A stretch of 64,000 bases of DNA from Prorocentrum cordatum (GCA_963575745.1 CAUYUJ010015727.1:524320-588319), one strand, 5' to 3'; numbered from the stretch's first letter, positions 8,630 through 20,163 are shown. Program-made: numbers and translations. The notes: generated from the letters alone by a model not told the origin.

Positions 8630-9479
8630 TCACGGGGCGACTCCATGAGTCTTTGAGTGGCGGCAGTACGACGCTGTGAGATGAGGCCGCTGGCCCACCC
8701 CGCCTCGGGCCGTTCTGCCTGCGCGCGGTGCCGAGACCAGGGGCACCCACTCACGGGCGGGAGCACGCGGGTTTAAACTCCTCCTCCTCCTCCTCCGCCT
8801 CATCTGGCCCAGGGTCACTCTCTTGTGTAGCCGTCTCTCCCTCTCCCTCCTCTCCCTCTCGTCCGTTTCGACATCAGGCAAACCTGGATCGACTGGGACC
8901 GTAGCGTCAGGATGGTTAGACAGAAACGGCGGGATGCGAGCAAACCGACTCAGGGTCGGTGGCCAACAAGATGATAGTTGCGGGCAAGTGCGGTATGCAA
9001 AGGGGTCAACATGAGTAGTGAAAAGAAAGGGAGCCCGCAAGCGCGCAGGAGGGGAACACTACCATCACCATGACCTATCAGGAGGACACCGAATCTTTCC
9101 TCATCCTCCTCGTCCTCCTCCTCCTCGTCCTCTTCCTCCCTCTCCTCTCCTCCTCTCCTCCTCTCCTCCTCATCAGCATCCAACCCCCCTTCCTCCCAGG
9201 CGGCGCGCGCCGCGGGCGGCTTTTGCACTGGGCCTGGGTGCTCAATGGGCGAGATGCGAGCGAGGTCGGGGTCAGAATAGGACTGCAGAAACAGAGGACG
9301 CAGCCGCAGGGCCTTCTCGTGTGAGCACGCGGTGCCACGTACTCGGCGTGCGCCACTCCCCACCGGTGTTGTTCCCCCGGTGGCTGATTTGGGAGCGTCA
9401 GGTTTCTGTTCATATCTGGTTGTTCTGCTCAGGGTCGTTTCGTCACAAGCTCGGAGGTTCGGGGGGATCTAGATCCGGC
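8630..9479. other. non-coding flank with (CTC)n tracts
   Basis: No gene seen. A short (CTC)n tract at about 8778-8803 may mark the 3' end of the retroelement, since LINE tails often end in simple repeats. A second, longer (CCT)n tract lies at about 9105-9175. Open frames through these tracts are low-complexity. Confidence 0.5.
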
Positions 9480-9485
9480 GGCGAG

Positions 9486-9656
9486 AAATATACAGATCCA
9501 CTGCCCCCGGCCAGGCCCATGCTGGGCCCGGGTCCGGCCCATCCTGGGCCCGGGAGCGGTGCACGTGCTTCCCTGGCCGAGCCAGGAGGGCGTTCGCACC
9601 GCTCCTAGGCTCAAGATGGGCCTGGCCAGAAGCGGCGGATATGTAGATGTCCCGTC
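9486..9656. repeat. fold-back (imperfect inverted repeat) element A
   Basis: The two halves are near-complementary around a centre near 9577 (TGGC-CGA-GCCA). Paired blocks include GGAGCGGTGC (left) with GCACCGCTCC (right), and GGCCAGGCCCAT (left) with ATGGGCCTGGCC (right). The left arm has an extra partial copy of the GGGCCCGGG block. Transcripts from either strand would form a long hairpin. It is MITE-like in shape, but no target duplication was identified. Confidence 0.65.
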
Positions 9657-9738
9657 GCCCTATCTGGAGCGCTCCAGAAAGGCCCTTGCCTTCGACGCTT
9701 TTGGGTCCAGGGTGTCCGAAATCCGCCATCTAGAGATC

Positions 9739-9948
9739 GGGGGCAACGATAGGGGGATACGCATAGGGGGGGATGCATCGACCCCCACTCGCCCATTGAT
9801 CGCCGATGGGGGCCCCATAGCCTCAACCTGCCCAGGAAGGTGCCGATTCACGATCGTAGGCCCATCGCCGATCTATAGGCGATGTATCGCCGATTCCAGG
9901 TCGATTCATCCCCCCCTGTGCCCATCCCCCCCCTATCGTTGCCCCTCA
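9739..9948. repeat. fold-back element B with ~45-bp inverted ends
   Basis: The left end (GGGGCAACGATAGGGGG, 9740 on) and the right end (CCCCCTATCGTTGCCCC, up to about 9946) are inverted copies. They continue inward to a shared ATGCATCGACC / GGTCGATTCAT block. The loop of about 115 bases holds further GATCGCCGATG-type repeats, also seen in the fold-back at 19.64-19.82 kb. Confidence 0.7.
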
Positions 9949-10154
9949 CATGCGGTCGTCTGGCCCGGGCGCTCCCGACCGTGGGCGGCCTCGCGGGCTC
10001 CCAGGTTGACCCACCGCGAAGCGCCGGTGTGGCCCCGGTTGGGCCCCTGGCGGCAAGGGGGGCCCTGGAGCCTCGCGCCCGGGAGGCGCCGTGCTTCGGA
10101 GTTCAGGGGCGGCAAAGAGGGGGGGGGGGGGTGGCGGTAACTAGGGGGGGGTGG

Positions 10155-10312
10155 ATCTCATGGCGTGGGCCATGATATTTCCCCAAATTTCATGGCGCCT
10201 CTTCTTATTCCATTACGTCGCTGGCCCCCCCTTTGGCCGCGCACACACATGCCGACGGCCATGATTTGACCCCCCCCCCCCTTTTGGACGCTCCCCTCTT
10301 GGCCGCCCCCGA
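10155..10312 (+). repeat. dispersed repeat family 1, copy 1
   Basis: A ~155-bp sequence that recurs in the same orientation at 20479-20632. Landmarks are GGGCCATGATA, TTTCATGGCGC, CTTCTTATT, ACGTC and a paired TTGG(A/C)CGCCCCC end. The two copies differ by scattered substitutions and small indels. Confidence 0.75.
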
Positions 10313-10882
10313 GGAGTTCTGTGAGGGCCTTGGTCGCGGGACGCACTCCTTTTCTTCGTCGCTTGCGGGGTAGCGCACGTGGCCCTCGACTTCCCAGCGA
10401 CTGCGCCCTCGAGGGATCGAGCGGTTGGGCGGCGCTTCCTCGGCGGGAGGCGGCGGGAGGCGGGCGACTAGAACGTCGCGCAGAAGTGCACGGTGCACCG
10501 AGCAGCGGAGCAGACAACCTTCCTCTGTCACTTGATCCTCTGCCTCCTCCTTTTCCTCCTCCTCCTCCTCGGCCTCCCTGCCTTCCTCCCTAAGCTCCTC
10601 ATCATCCCCCCGCCGTTTCTCCTACCTCCTTGTGAGCGCCGCCTCCCGCCGAGGGATCGAGCGGTTGGGCGGCGCAGAAGTGAAGCGGGTGCGGCTTCGC
10701 CGGCGCGGAAGCCAGTGGAAGGCTGGCGGAAGCCGAAGGAGTGCAAGAGGCGCCCCCAAGAGATGGCGAGGTTGTGTGGTTCAGAGTTTCCGAGAGCGGC
10801 CACGGATCGGCCGACCGGCTGAAAGATTGTGTCCCGATTGTTTGCCCGACCCCACCGAAGCAAACAAACGGATCCGACGAGG

Positions 10883-11110
10883 GGATTGGAGCCCAGCGTC
10901 ATCAGCTTCAACACCTCCATCGCCGCCTGCGAGGGAGGCCGATGGTGCGAGGCGTTGTCGCTTCTGGGCGACATGGCAGCCGCAGAGGTGCTTCCGGACG
11001 CCACCAGCTGCAACTCTGCGTTGCTGGCTTGCAGCACTGCGCGCCAGTGGAGGCAGGCTTTGGAGCTGCTCCTGGGGGGCCTCCCGGGTGGCCCGCGGCC
11101 AGACGTCATC
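10883..11110 (+). CDS. pentatricopeptide repeat (PPR) protein, exon fragment
   Basis: About 76 residues read as two PPR motifs. The first starts GLEPSVISFNTSIAACEGG and continues RWCEALSLLGDM. The second has LPDATSCNSALLACSTARQW and then a shorter helix ending PRPDVI. This matches the usual dinoflagellate PPR pattern (G-L-x-P-D-V-I-S-Y-N-x-x-I-S-A-C-E-x-x-x-x-W-x-x-A-L). PPR proteins bind organellar RNA in plastids or mitochondria. An AG just before the first codon (GACGAG|GGGATT) would serve as an acceptor. No further PPR motif is visible within 2 kb on either side, so this is either one exon of a gene with long introns or a stranded fragment. The exact donor is uncertain. Confidence 0.7.
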
Positions 11111-11215
11111 GGCGGGATGTTGGTGCAAGGTGCTTTCAAGGGAGGGGAGGGGGATAGCAACGGATGCCCACACCTTTGCACGGATTGTCACGGCTGGTCC
11201 GCCAGCCTGCAACGG

Positions 11216-11246
11216 TTCTCTCTCTCTCTCTCTCTCTCTCGCTCTC
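11216..11246. repeat. (TC)n microsatellite
   Basis: A pure TC dinucleotide run about 100 bp downstream of the PPR motifs. Confidence 0.9.
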
Positions 11247-11459
11247 TGGCCGTGTAAATTCCTTTCGTGACGCCATCTTTTCATCGTTTCGCGCGCAGTG
11301 TCTTGCAATTCTTTATTTGCCCTCTTCGGACAACGGGAAAATGGATGAAACTGTTCGTTCTTGACAAGCTTCTTCCGTGTCTACACTGAGCCCAATTTGT
11401 CTGCAGGATCGCACAAAACAAGATAACCCCGGATAATTACAGCACCCCAGCCTCTACAG

Positions 11460-11612
11460 TCGAGTTTGGTTAGTAGGTCGACCCTGCCAAATCAAGGGTG
11501 CCTTTCTGTCCTGAATTTCGCGATCCATGCCGTCAACGTTCTTATGACAATGTGACCCTCGGAAAGGTCTTGTGTCCTCTCCCGTCTCCTCTCCAATCAA
11601 TATCGAGTGTAC
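11460..11612 (+). repeat. dispersed repeat family 2, copy 1
   Basis: About 150 bp that recurs in the same orientation at 57734-57886, inside PxpA intron 1. Shared blocks include CAAATCAAGGGTGCC, GGTCTTGTGTCCTCTC and TCCTCTCCAATCAA. Confidence 0.8.
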
Positions 11613-11799
11613 CAGTGTTCTGGGCGTTCCGAGATTATTGCCTTGGCTTTCGAAGACCGACCGCCTGACCCCTCCGTGGCAAGTGCACGTAAAGTGTTCC
11701 CGACAGGCTCGGTTGAAGCATCTTGGGCAGGCTGGAAAGCACCGCCACGATGTTATCGTCACATGTTTGTGCGTCTTGTTTGTAAAGGCGTCTTGTGTG

Positions 11800-12310
11800 C
11801 TTCTTGGGTGCTTCTTCGGGGAGTTGGGGAGACTCTTGGGGGCCTTATGGGGAGTTTCGAAAGCCTTTGGTGGGTCATGACCCGTCTTGCGCCCGATGAT
11901 TCTACTGAGCTCTCCCACTGCGACTTCGTAAAACAATTTGGCTGCCGCCTGGAAGGATACCGGGGCGGTCTTGGAGCCTTCTGGGGACCGTCTTAGGGTC
12001 GTGTTCGGGGGTTCTCGGGCCTGTGTTCGGGCCGTCTTGTGGTCTTTTTGAGGGTTTGTCGGGCCTTATTGGGCCGTCTTAGGGCTCTCCGAGGTTTCTT
12101 GAGGGCACATTGGCCAGAAAGGCATCCGAAGCAAACAACTATGCGTGCTTCGTTGTTTCTGGTATCCCAGAGCCTTGCTGGAGAGCTCCTAGGGCACTTG
12201 CCTCTTGGGCACTGCCTGGGCTATCTTCGGGGCTCTTGTAGACATCCTGAGGATTCCTGGGATATTGTTGTGCTGTACAGTCTTTGGGCCTCTTGCCGCC
12301 GCTTCGAGGG
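11800..12310 (+). repeat. degenerate CTTGGGG(C/G) repeat tract
   Basis: Loose repetition of a 10-16 bp motif built on TCTTGGGG / GTCTTAGGG. Related tracts on the + strand lie at 15160-15770 and 38200-38770. The reverse complement (CCCCAAGAGGGCC) is at 55420-55700 and 56325-56475. No gene seen between 11250 and 12850. Confidence 0.6.
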
Positions 12311-12849
12311 GTGAGAGGGCCATGTTTGTCACGTCTTGAGGTCGAAAGAGCGCTGGGAACCAACTTTGGGTCGGGACGATTTCTGGGGTCGCGGGTGGCG
12401 AGGCGTGTCAGGGCGCCCCTGGAAGATTACAGAAACGCGACCCGACAGCTAGCATGAAGTATGGAGGCCAGGGGATTGTGAAGTAGGCTTTCTGCCATAC
12501 GAGACTTGGGTGCGTCCACGCTTCATACTCATTATCTCCTTCCTTCTTCTCCTCCTTCATCCTGTTCCTTTAGCATCGTGGTACATATTAGGGTAGTTTG
12601 GAGGGTATCTTGACACTCTGAGGGTATTCGGTAGGACAGCCAATCAACAGGGAGAATATGACCCCCCGAGCATGGTCCATGGAGTTCCAGCCCTTGCCAA
12701 GAGGCGTGGAGTTGAGATTTCGAGACACTGCTCGGGGGGGCTCTGTCCCTCTAACTTAGCGCCCGCAGCACAGAGGATATCCGCAGGAAGGGGCCCTGTA
12801 GCAAGGAATCCTCACGACTACTTCCGTTGCACGTGTTCCTTCATAGTGA

Positions 12850-12992
12850 TGTTTTCAGTAAGGGGTCTTGAGTAAAGAGTCCTTTAGTAAGGCGTCCTTA
12901 GAGGGGGGGGCAATGAAAGGGGGGCCTGGCTGCTCACCCACAGCCCACAACATAGAGGGGGGAAGTGGAAGGAAGAAATGGTTGCTCTCTCC

Positions 12993-13023
<31 letters not shown>

Positions 13024-14760
13024 GCTCTCTCTCTCCCCATCTCCCTCTCTCTCTCTGGCTCCTTTCATGTTCACATTCACGCAAGGCCCGGCCAATGAAA
13101 CACCGATGGGACGCCATGCGAACGCCTCCACTGGAGCCATATTTGGAGATCCTCAGTAAGGATGCTTGTACTATGGGCCCTTAGCAATCATTCCGTTTAG
13201 TGAGGGCTCTTGAGTAAGGACTTCTTTAATAAACATTCATTAGTGAGGGTGTCTGTATGCAGGACTCTTGGGTAGGGCTCCCGCTTTAGCGGGGAATCCG
13301 TGGTGATGGCGCCTTTGGCGCCGTTGGCACGCATTCATCCGTCAGGATGCCCCTACCAAGGAAACCTAAGTAATGGTCCTTTTAGTGACGAATCCTTAGC
13401 GGCGTTGCCTTTACTACAGACGGATCCCCGGAATGCGGATCATTGTAGCAAGGGTTTATTGTTCGTGCTTCCCTTTACAGAGGTTAGCCTGTACTGATAA
13501 CTTTAGTATGGTGACCATTAGTACGGGCGGTTTAGTAATGTGCCCTGGGTGAGGAGAAATGTCGTAAGGAGTCCTTAGAGGTGCGGAAAGGACATGTGAT
13601 GGGGTGGTGGTTGCTCTCTCGCACAACCCACAAAGCAGAATGGGGAAGTGGCAGGACGAAATCGCTGCCCTCTGTTTGTATGTGTTGTTTCTCTCGCTCT
13701 CTCTCTCTCTCTCTTCCTATCTCTCTCTGTCTCTCTCTCTCTCTGTCTCTCCCTTCCGCTGTATCTGTCTGTCTCTCTCTCTCTCTCTTTCTCTGCTTCC
13801 TCCCCCTTTTCACATTTACCCAATGCCCAGCCAAGGAATCCCTTTATGGAACGCCATGCGAACGCCCCCACGGGTACTATTTCTGGAGACCCTCAGTACG
13901 GGTGCGTGTAGTAAGGACCTTTTGGGTTTCTGGGTAAAGATTTCCGTAAACAGTCATTGATAGGGAATGCTTGTACACAGAAATCTTGGATAGGGATCCT
14001 CTTAGTGAGGAATATTTAGCGGGGTGCCGTTGCTACGGAATCGTCCGCCAGGTTGCCTCTACCAAGGGAGCATCAGTAAGGGCCACTTTCGTGAGGGAGG
14101 GATGCTGAGAGGGCATAACACGGACCCCCTCAATGCGGATCGTTGTAGCAATGGTTCATTGTTCATGATTGTTCATGCTTGTTTTCACGAACCTTACACA
14201 GTAAAGATGCTCGTGCAGCAAAGGATCCGTAGTCAGGATGTGCTGAGTACGTTTAGGGATCCTGAGTCATGGGTCCTGGAGTACGGAGCACTTAGAGAGG
14301 AGGAAATGAGAGGGGGTTGGTTGTTCTCCCACATAGCCCACAGCGCACAGGGGGGAAGGTTGCAGGAGGAAATGTGTGCTCTCTCGGTCTCTCCCTCTCT
14401 CTCTCTCTCTCAATATCTCCTTTTCTATCTCTCTCTCTCTCTCTCGTTCTCTCTATTTGTGTAGATCGCTCGCTCTCTCTGTATCGCGTTATCTCCTCTT
14501 GTATTCGTTACCTCGTTCTCTCTCGCTCTCTCTCTCTCTCTCGTTCTCTCTCTCTCTCTCTGCCGTTGTGTGTGTTTCTCTCTCTCTCTCTCGTTCCCAT
14601 TCCTCCCCCTCTCAATCGTTTCTCAAGTTGCAGCAAACCTATCCCCATTGTGGAACGCCATGCGAACGCCCCCTTGGCGCCATTGCTGGAGATCCTCAGT
14701 AAGGATGTGTGTGGTAATGGGGGGGGCTTTTGGTAAGCATTATTTGGTACTGAGGGTTCC
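12850..14760 (+). repeat. three copies of a 740-800 bp unit containing (CT)n
   Basis: Each unit has the same order: a degenerate AGTAAGGAT stretch, a G-rich GGGGAAG block, a (CT)n tract of variable length, the block ACGCCATGCGAACGCC, then GATCCTCAGTAAGGATG. The ACGCCATGCG block is at 13111, 13851 and 14655, giving spacings of 740 and 804 bp. (CT)n tracts lie at about 12990-13060, 13692-13795 and 14380-14600. Open frames here only follow the dinucleotide runs. Confidence 0.8.
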
Positions 14761-16420
14761 TTAATCAGGGCTCCATTCGTAACCATTCATCAGTAACTAT
14801 TGTTGCATCGAAGATTCGTGGGGGAGGGTCGATTTTGCAAGGATTCCTTAGTGAAGGATGCGTGTGGTAAGCACTCATCAGCAAGGGTGTCTACAGCAAG
14901 ACATCCTTAGCAACTATTCCTTCAGTGATGGGAACGCCTGCAGTAAGCATCCCCGCAGTGAGGATTCCATCAGTAAGGTGTCATTACGCATGCTTCATTT
15001 GACCAATATTGTTCAGTGAGGATGCATCGGCTAAGGATTCATTCATCCAGTGCCCCTGCAGTAAGGATTCCTTACCACGATTATCTCTAGTAGGGATTAT
15101 CTAGTAGCCGTCGGCCCATCCCGCCATCGTGCCTGGGTTGTGTGTATAAGGCATATTGTATGTTCGTTGGAATCTCGTGGGGGGCATCTCAGGGGCCTCC
15201 TTGAGGCAGCTTTAAGTCCTCTTGGGGGCCTTTGGGGCCTTCTTGGGGCCTCTTTTGGGCCTCTTGGGGTCCTCTTGGGGCATCGTGGGCGCCTCTTGAG
15301 GCCTCTTGGGAGCCTCTTGGGGCGGAAGGCTCGGACGTTCGGTTCGTGATCCATCTCTTGGGCCCCTTTATGGGGCCGTCTTTGGGCCCTCTTGGGCCGT
15401 CTTGGGCGCCCCTCGGGCCGTCTTGGGGCGCTCTTAGGCCGTCTTGGGGCCCTGTTGGAGGCCTCTGGTGCCGTCTTGGGGTGGTCTTTGGGGCCTCTTG
15501 GATCGTCTTGGAGCGTCAGAAAGCCGAACAGGCGAGAACACCAAAATCGTTCGCAAACCTTCGGTACATCAATGGTTTGTGCCTCTTGGGGCCCTCGCGG
15601 GAGGCCTATTGGAGGCACCTTGTGGCGTCATGGAGGCCTCTTGGGCCATACTGGGGTCATCTTGGGCGTCTTGGAGCCATCTTGGGGCGACTTGGGGCCC
15701 TCTTTGACCATCGTTGGGGCCTGCCTCACGGAGCCATCTGGCTCGTTTGGGCGTCCTCTTGCGTTGGGTAGGCCGACGCGAGCAAGTTTGGCGGACGCCA
15801 GAAAAATTTGAGAAGCGATTGGTCTGGGCCCCTAGCGATTTCAAGTTCTGGCTGTAGCAGCAGTGCTGCATGAGCCTTTGGTCACTCCACTTCGTTCCAA
15901 AGGCACGGTGGCGAATTTCAGAACGATGACTTCAGCATAGCAAGTATTCGTTAGTACGGAAGCCTTTCTATCGACGGATCCTCAGTAATGGCCCCTTTCA
16001 GTTGGGAAGCCAGTATCGTGGAGGCATGCGTTCAGCATTCGTTAGAAAGGATGCCGTTACCAAGGGATGCCCGTGGCAAGGAGTTTAGTGGTCAGATCCT
16101 TGTAGTAAGGACTGATGTTCCATGCCTCCTTGTCGTACGGGTCCCTTAGTAAGGCTGCCTCTAGTAACGGACCCTCCGTGATGATAGGTGTAGTTAGATG
16201 TCTCTTGTATTGACGATACATGTTGTCAGGGCCAGTTCTTTTTGTTCGTCCTGGGTAAGGATAGTTTTAATAACGAGGTCTTTAAGCATGACGCTTTTAG
16301 TGAGGTTCCCATGATGGGGATGCTTTGGGTAGGAACCTCCAAGTAAGGACTCCTGTCGTAATGACTCCGTGGTTTCACTTCCTGTAGGAAGGATCCCTTA
16401 GTCAGAAAACCTGGGGGGGG
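14760..16420 (+). repeat. degenerate AGTAAGGAT tract interrupted by CTTGGGGCC repeats
   Basis: No gene seen. From 14760 to 15100 and from 15930 to 16400 the sequence is a decayed 13-16 bp repeat on the theme TTAGTAAGGATNCC. Between 15160 and 15770 it is replaced by a degenerate CTTGGGGCC(G/C)TCTTGGG tract. Confidence 0.55.
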
Positions 16421-18320
16421 AGGACATGAAAAATTGCCCCCCCCCCCCCCCCCGCCGTCTGTTTTTGTTTCCACCTCCCCCGCCCTTTGGGGGAGGAGGG
16501 GCGATGTTTGGGAGGGGCGGAGCAACACAAATCAAAAAATACCCCCACCCGCCCACCAGCTCCCCAGTTGTTTGTGTTGTGTTTGTTTATTTGTTTGTTC
16601 CGCCCCCGCCTGGGGGGGTGGGAAACCCAACACAACAGGAATCATCACGTAAATCTCCCACGAGGAGGAGTACGACGAAGAGAAGGAGGAGGAACATCGC
16701 GCAAAAGAGCTGGAAACACATTCGATGACGCAAAAGACGCACCCCCACATCAAAAAAAACAGAAAGAAGGAGAAAGCAAATGAGTATCAAGAAGTGGCCC
16801 AGCGGCCGCATACTCCAGAGGTCCCTCTCCTCGGATTTTGACACCTCGGTTCTATGAGGATTGCGAGTGCTCTGCAAAGTTGTAGCATTCGCTGCGGTGC
16901 TGGCCAGATCCTGGTATGCCCCAGGCTTGGAGCAGCCAGCCGTGAGAACTACCCAGGCGATAACAAGCTCGTTGCAGTCCCATCAGGCTACCAGAACACG
17001 GTGGCGTAGGCGGTCCGTGTGGCCTGACTCTATGCCCAGGGTCTTCACCGGTTGTTGTCCAGACCAGTCTTGTGAGCTTGCAAGTCGTGCGGCCGATGTC
17101 AGCAGGCCGAAGGTGGGTTGCGCGTCGCCCCCCAGTGCAGCACGCCGACCACCCTCATCTGTGGGAAGTCCACCGATGTTTCGGCCAGCGCCCCTGTGCA
17201 AAGGCCGTGTACATCTGAAGCGCCTCGCCCCCCACCCCCGGCGATGGGTTCGCGACTCTGGGGTCACGTGGGAGGCGTCTGTGGGCCTTATTGGGGTCTT
17301 CGTGCGGGCGCTTTGGGAGGGCCACCACGTGCGGTCCTGGTCTATCTCGGGGCACGGCTGGCCAGGGGTAGGTGTATAGTTGTGCATGAAAAAGAAGCCT
17401 GGGACACCTTGTCTAATCCTGGCGCACCTTTCTGCAACATGATGAGAGGAGCTTTCTTGGGAGCAGTATTGGGGTTCTGCTGGACAGGTGTGGGCGATCC
17501 TGGTGTCAACTTTGGGGATCCAGTGATATTGTGGCTATCCTGGTATAGTGGGGCAATATTGATGCGTATCGGAGGCATCTCGGAGACCGTATTGTGGCGC
17601 TCCAGGGCCATATCGGACGAGTTGGTTGGCATCTTAGGGCATGTGAGGCCACATTGGGGCTACATTAGGCAATTATGGGGCCATGTTGGGGCCTCTGACG
17701 GCTTCCCTGGGGCCACATCCGGGCGTTTTTGGGGTAGTGAGTGTCGAAATCAAACAAGCAGATGTTGGCGTTTTGTCTCCAATGATGCAGTTTAGGATGC
17801 AACCCTGCGCGATATTGAAGAAACGTATCATCTCGGAGGTCATCTAGGATGAGATGCAGCTACCTCAGGAGGTTGTGTAAGCATCTCTGCGAGGCACTTT
17901 TCAGCCATCCTTCGGTAACAACTGTGAAGGGGGGTGGAGGGCAGGGATCCTCTGGGGGGTCAAGAAGATACGCACCGATAGCTACTTCCCGGACCTCTCA
18001 TGCAGCGCGCTCTGACCAGGATTCCGAGGCGAATCCAGCCGAGGCGACGAGGACCTCCCAGGAGGCTTAAGAAGGCAAAACCGAGGGAAGGCTAGCGGCA
18101 CTGCGCTTCCTCCGTAGACACGCTAACAGCAATGCAGGTAACGGCTATGCAGGTTTCGGCATTGTAGGTGGGGGTGGTTCGTGGCCGACCCACTTGTAGG
18201 AAAGGCTTCTTCGTGTTTTCCTACCACTTGTTCTGCGCGAGGTCGGCGTCGCAAAAACTAGATTCCCAACATCGCCGTTGACCAACATCGCCATTAGCGT
18301 GGCCTTAGTTCTTTATGCCC
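16420..18320. other. unassigned non-coding stretch
   Basis: A C16 run (about 16437-16452) opens the stretch. Several frames stay open from 16860 to 17800, but I recognise no domain. The right half drifts into the TTGGGGC-type degenerate repeat. Confidence 0.4.
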
Positions 18321-18325
18321 ACAAG

Positions 18326-18522
18326 TCGGCGTCGAGCGAGGGGGCGAAGTGAGATGGAGAAGGCCTTCTCAGGAGGCGGGGGGACTCCTAAGACGCCCTC
18401 GCGCCTTCAGAGAAGAGTTCTGCGTCTTCGGGGAAGCCTCAGAAAGGTCTCAGAAAGCCGGGGGACTTCCGAGCCTTCTGAGAAGGCCCGCCCCTGCTCG
18501 CTTCCCCCCCGCGCTCGCCGCC
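18326..18522. repeat. inverted-repeat (MITE-like) element, copy 1
   Basis: About 197 bp with inverted ends of roughly 50 bp. The left end is CGGCGTCGAGCGAGGGGG...GTGAGA; the right end closes TCGCTTCCCCCCCGCGC then TCGCCGCC. The inner ends share GGCCTTCTCAG / CTGAGAAGGCC. A second copy lies at 22975-23175. It has no coding capacity, so it would be non-autonomous. Confidence 0.7.
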
Positions 18523-18952
18523 AAGCAAGGCAGGGCCGCCTACGATCCGCTTCGATTCGCCGGCCGGGGCCGCGATTCCAATCCGATGCGATCCGGCTCT
18601 GCTCGCCGGCGCCGGCCGGGGCGCCAGCCAGAAGCGGGGCGCGGCGATGCGATGCCGACCCGATGCGGGACGATCCACTGACGACCCGACCCGCGCCCGC
18701 TCCGTCGCCGACTCCGTCGGGTCCGGCCCCGCGCAGACCTGCAAGGCGCCTGCGAGGGCGCGACGGCGCCTCGGGCCCCGGCGGGTGCAGCCCTGGCGGG
18801 CCTCGGCCGCGCCCTGGCCGGCTTGCTTCGCGGGCCCCTGCCCGGGGCGGAGCGGCACGGAGGCAAGCCGGGCTCCGCGGGCGCGGCGGGCCCGGGGGCG
18901 CGTTCGCGCCCAAGGGGGGGGGGCGCGCCTCAAGAAGCCACGTGCCACCTCC

Positions 18953-19184
18953 TCCTCCTCCTCCTCCTCCTCCTCCTCCTCCTCCTCCTCTCCTCCTCCT
19001 CCTCCTCCTCCCCTCCTCCTCCTCCTCCTCCTCCTCCTCCTCCTCCTCCCTCCTCCTCCTCCTCCTCCTCCTCTCCTCCTCCTCCTCCTCCTCCTCCTCC
19101 TCCTCCTCCTCCTCCTCCTCCTCCTCCTCCTCCTCCTCCTCCTCCTCCTCCTCCTCCTCCTCCTCCTCCTCCTCCTCCTCCTCC
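18953..19184. repeat. long (CTC)n microsatellite
   Basis: Over 200 bp of nearly pure CTC/CCT with a few single-base slips. All six frames are open, so poly-Ser, poly-Pro, poly-Leu, poly-Gly, poly-Glu and poly-Arg ORFs all appear and none is credible. Confidence 0.95.
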
Positions 19185-19279
19185 CTCCGACCCCATCTGG
19201 GAGGCCTGGAGGAGGGGAGCCCCGATGGCGCCCAGGTGGCAAATCATGGGAGCCTGGTTTACCCTCTTAACTCCGTCAG

Positions 19280-19395
19280 CCGCGTCGATTCGCGTCCGGG
19301 AGTCGTGGGATAGCGCCGATCTAGCGTCGGCTAGCGCCGATCAGCGTTTATTTGGCGTCGATTTAGCGTCGACTAGCGTCGATTCGGAAGAGCCG
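19280..19395 (+). repeat. short tandem repeat, TAGCGTCGAT type
   Basis: About eight loose copies of (T)AGCGTCGAT / TAGCGCCGAT with 10-13 bp spacing. Confidence 0.6.
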
Positions 19396-19640
19396 ACAAG
19401 ATGGTACGGGAGGCTCCCATGAGTTGCCACCGAAGTTTCTTCGCTCTTCGCGCTGCGCGGTGACTTCCCGGGGCCGTCGAAGAAGCTGCTGCAGCGTCTT
19501 TAGGGTGCCCTGGGCTTACCTCCCAGACGCACCTCTCGCGCGAGGGTCCTCAGGGCAGGGCGTCTTGCGAGGGTTTCTTGTGGCCGCGCCCGCACTGCAG
19601 GGGAGGGTTGCACGGAGCCTTTGAAGAGCAGAGGTCGAAT

Positions 19641-19818
19641 TAGGCCTCCCAGATGGGGTCGGAGCCGATGTGATCGGAGGATCGCGCCGCATCGCCGATG
19701 CACTGGCGATGCATCGGCGATGCGGCTCGATGTGGGGCTCGGTTTCTCCAAGCAGACGTCGCCGATGCATCGCCGATGTATGCGGCGAGATCCTCCGACC
19801 CCATTCAGGAGGCCCCTA
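19641..19818. repeat. fold-back element C
   Basis: The left end GGCCTCCCAGATGGGGTC (19643 on) and the right end CTCCGACCCCATTCAGGA (from 19793) are inverted copies. Inside, GGATCGCGCCGCATCG pairs with TGCGGCGAGATCC, and the core is rich in ATCGCCGATG. The same end sequence occurs alone at about 19187-19209, just after the (CTC)n tract. Confidence 0.7.
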
Positions 19819-19989
19819 AGAGTGGAGCAGAGCAAGGTAAATGCTCTTGCGAAGCGCGATCTTACCCGCTTTGCCACCCAGTCATGGGTCGCTACCCCCT
19901 TTCATAGCTCTTGCGTCCTGGAGCTCACCCATTGTGCCAGAGGCCGTGAACGAAGTGAGTGGCAGGATCTTGTTGAATATCCAAATTGA

Positions 19990-20163
19990 GCGGCGGAGAA
20001 AATGGTTCGATTGCGCCGACATTCTCTTGCAAACTGCCCGCGCAAAGTCGCGCGTAAGCGCCCTCGCTTCCAGTGTAGCGTGCCGCGCTGGCGGCCCGCG
20101 TAAGCTGCGGCGTAGGTTCGCTATGCCGTCTCGCGGAAGGCCCTTTGCTGGTCGTCGCTCAGT
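19990..20163 (+). repeat. dispersed repeat family 3, copy 1
   Basis: About 170 bp shared with 63572-63748 in the same orientation. Landmarks are CGCCGACATTC, GCCCGCGCAA, AGCGTGCCGCGC and a GTCGTCGCTCAG end. The other copy lies just downstream of PxpA exon 3. Confidence 0.75.

Noticed and set aside
7417-8766. 449-residue minus-strand ORF (PNPSPRWG repeats)
   Set aside because: It is the mirror of the 33-bp coding minisatellite, which has open frames on both strands. The plus frame is linked to the RT polyprotein by shared repeats.
9603-9613. Relic spliced-leader end (GGCTCAAG before ATGG)
   Set aside because: Eight bases only, inside a fold-back repeat, with no CCATTTT upstream. The CTCAAG before the pxpA start is only six bases. 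Both are likely chance.
13532-13960. Ser/Leu-rich and Arg/Glu-rich ORFs over (CT)n
   Set aside because: Dinucleotide repeats give alternating Ser-Leu and Glu-Arg peptides on the two strands.
16861-17795. Two overlapping ORFs of about 170 and 225 residues
   Set aside because: No recognisable domain, competing frames on both strands, and the right half follows the TTGGGGC-type degenerate repeat.
18647-19422. Poly-Ser/Pro/Leu and poly-Gly/Glu/Arg ORFs
   Set aside because: They are produced entirely by the (CTC)n tract, in all six frames.
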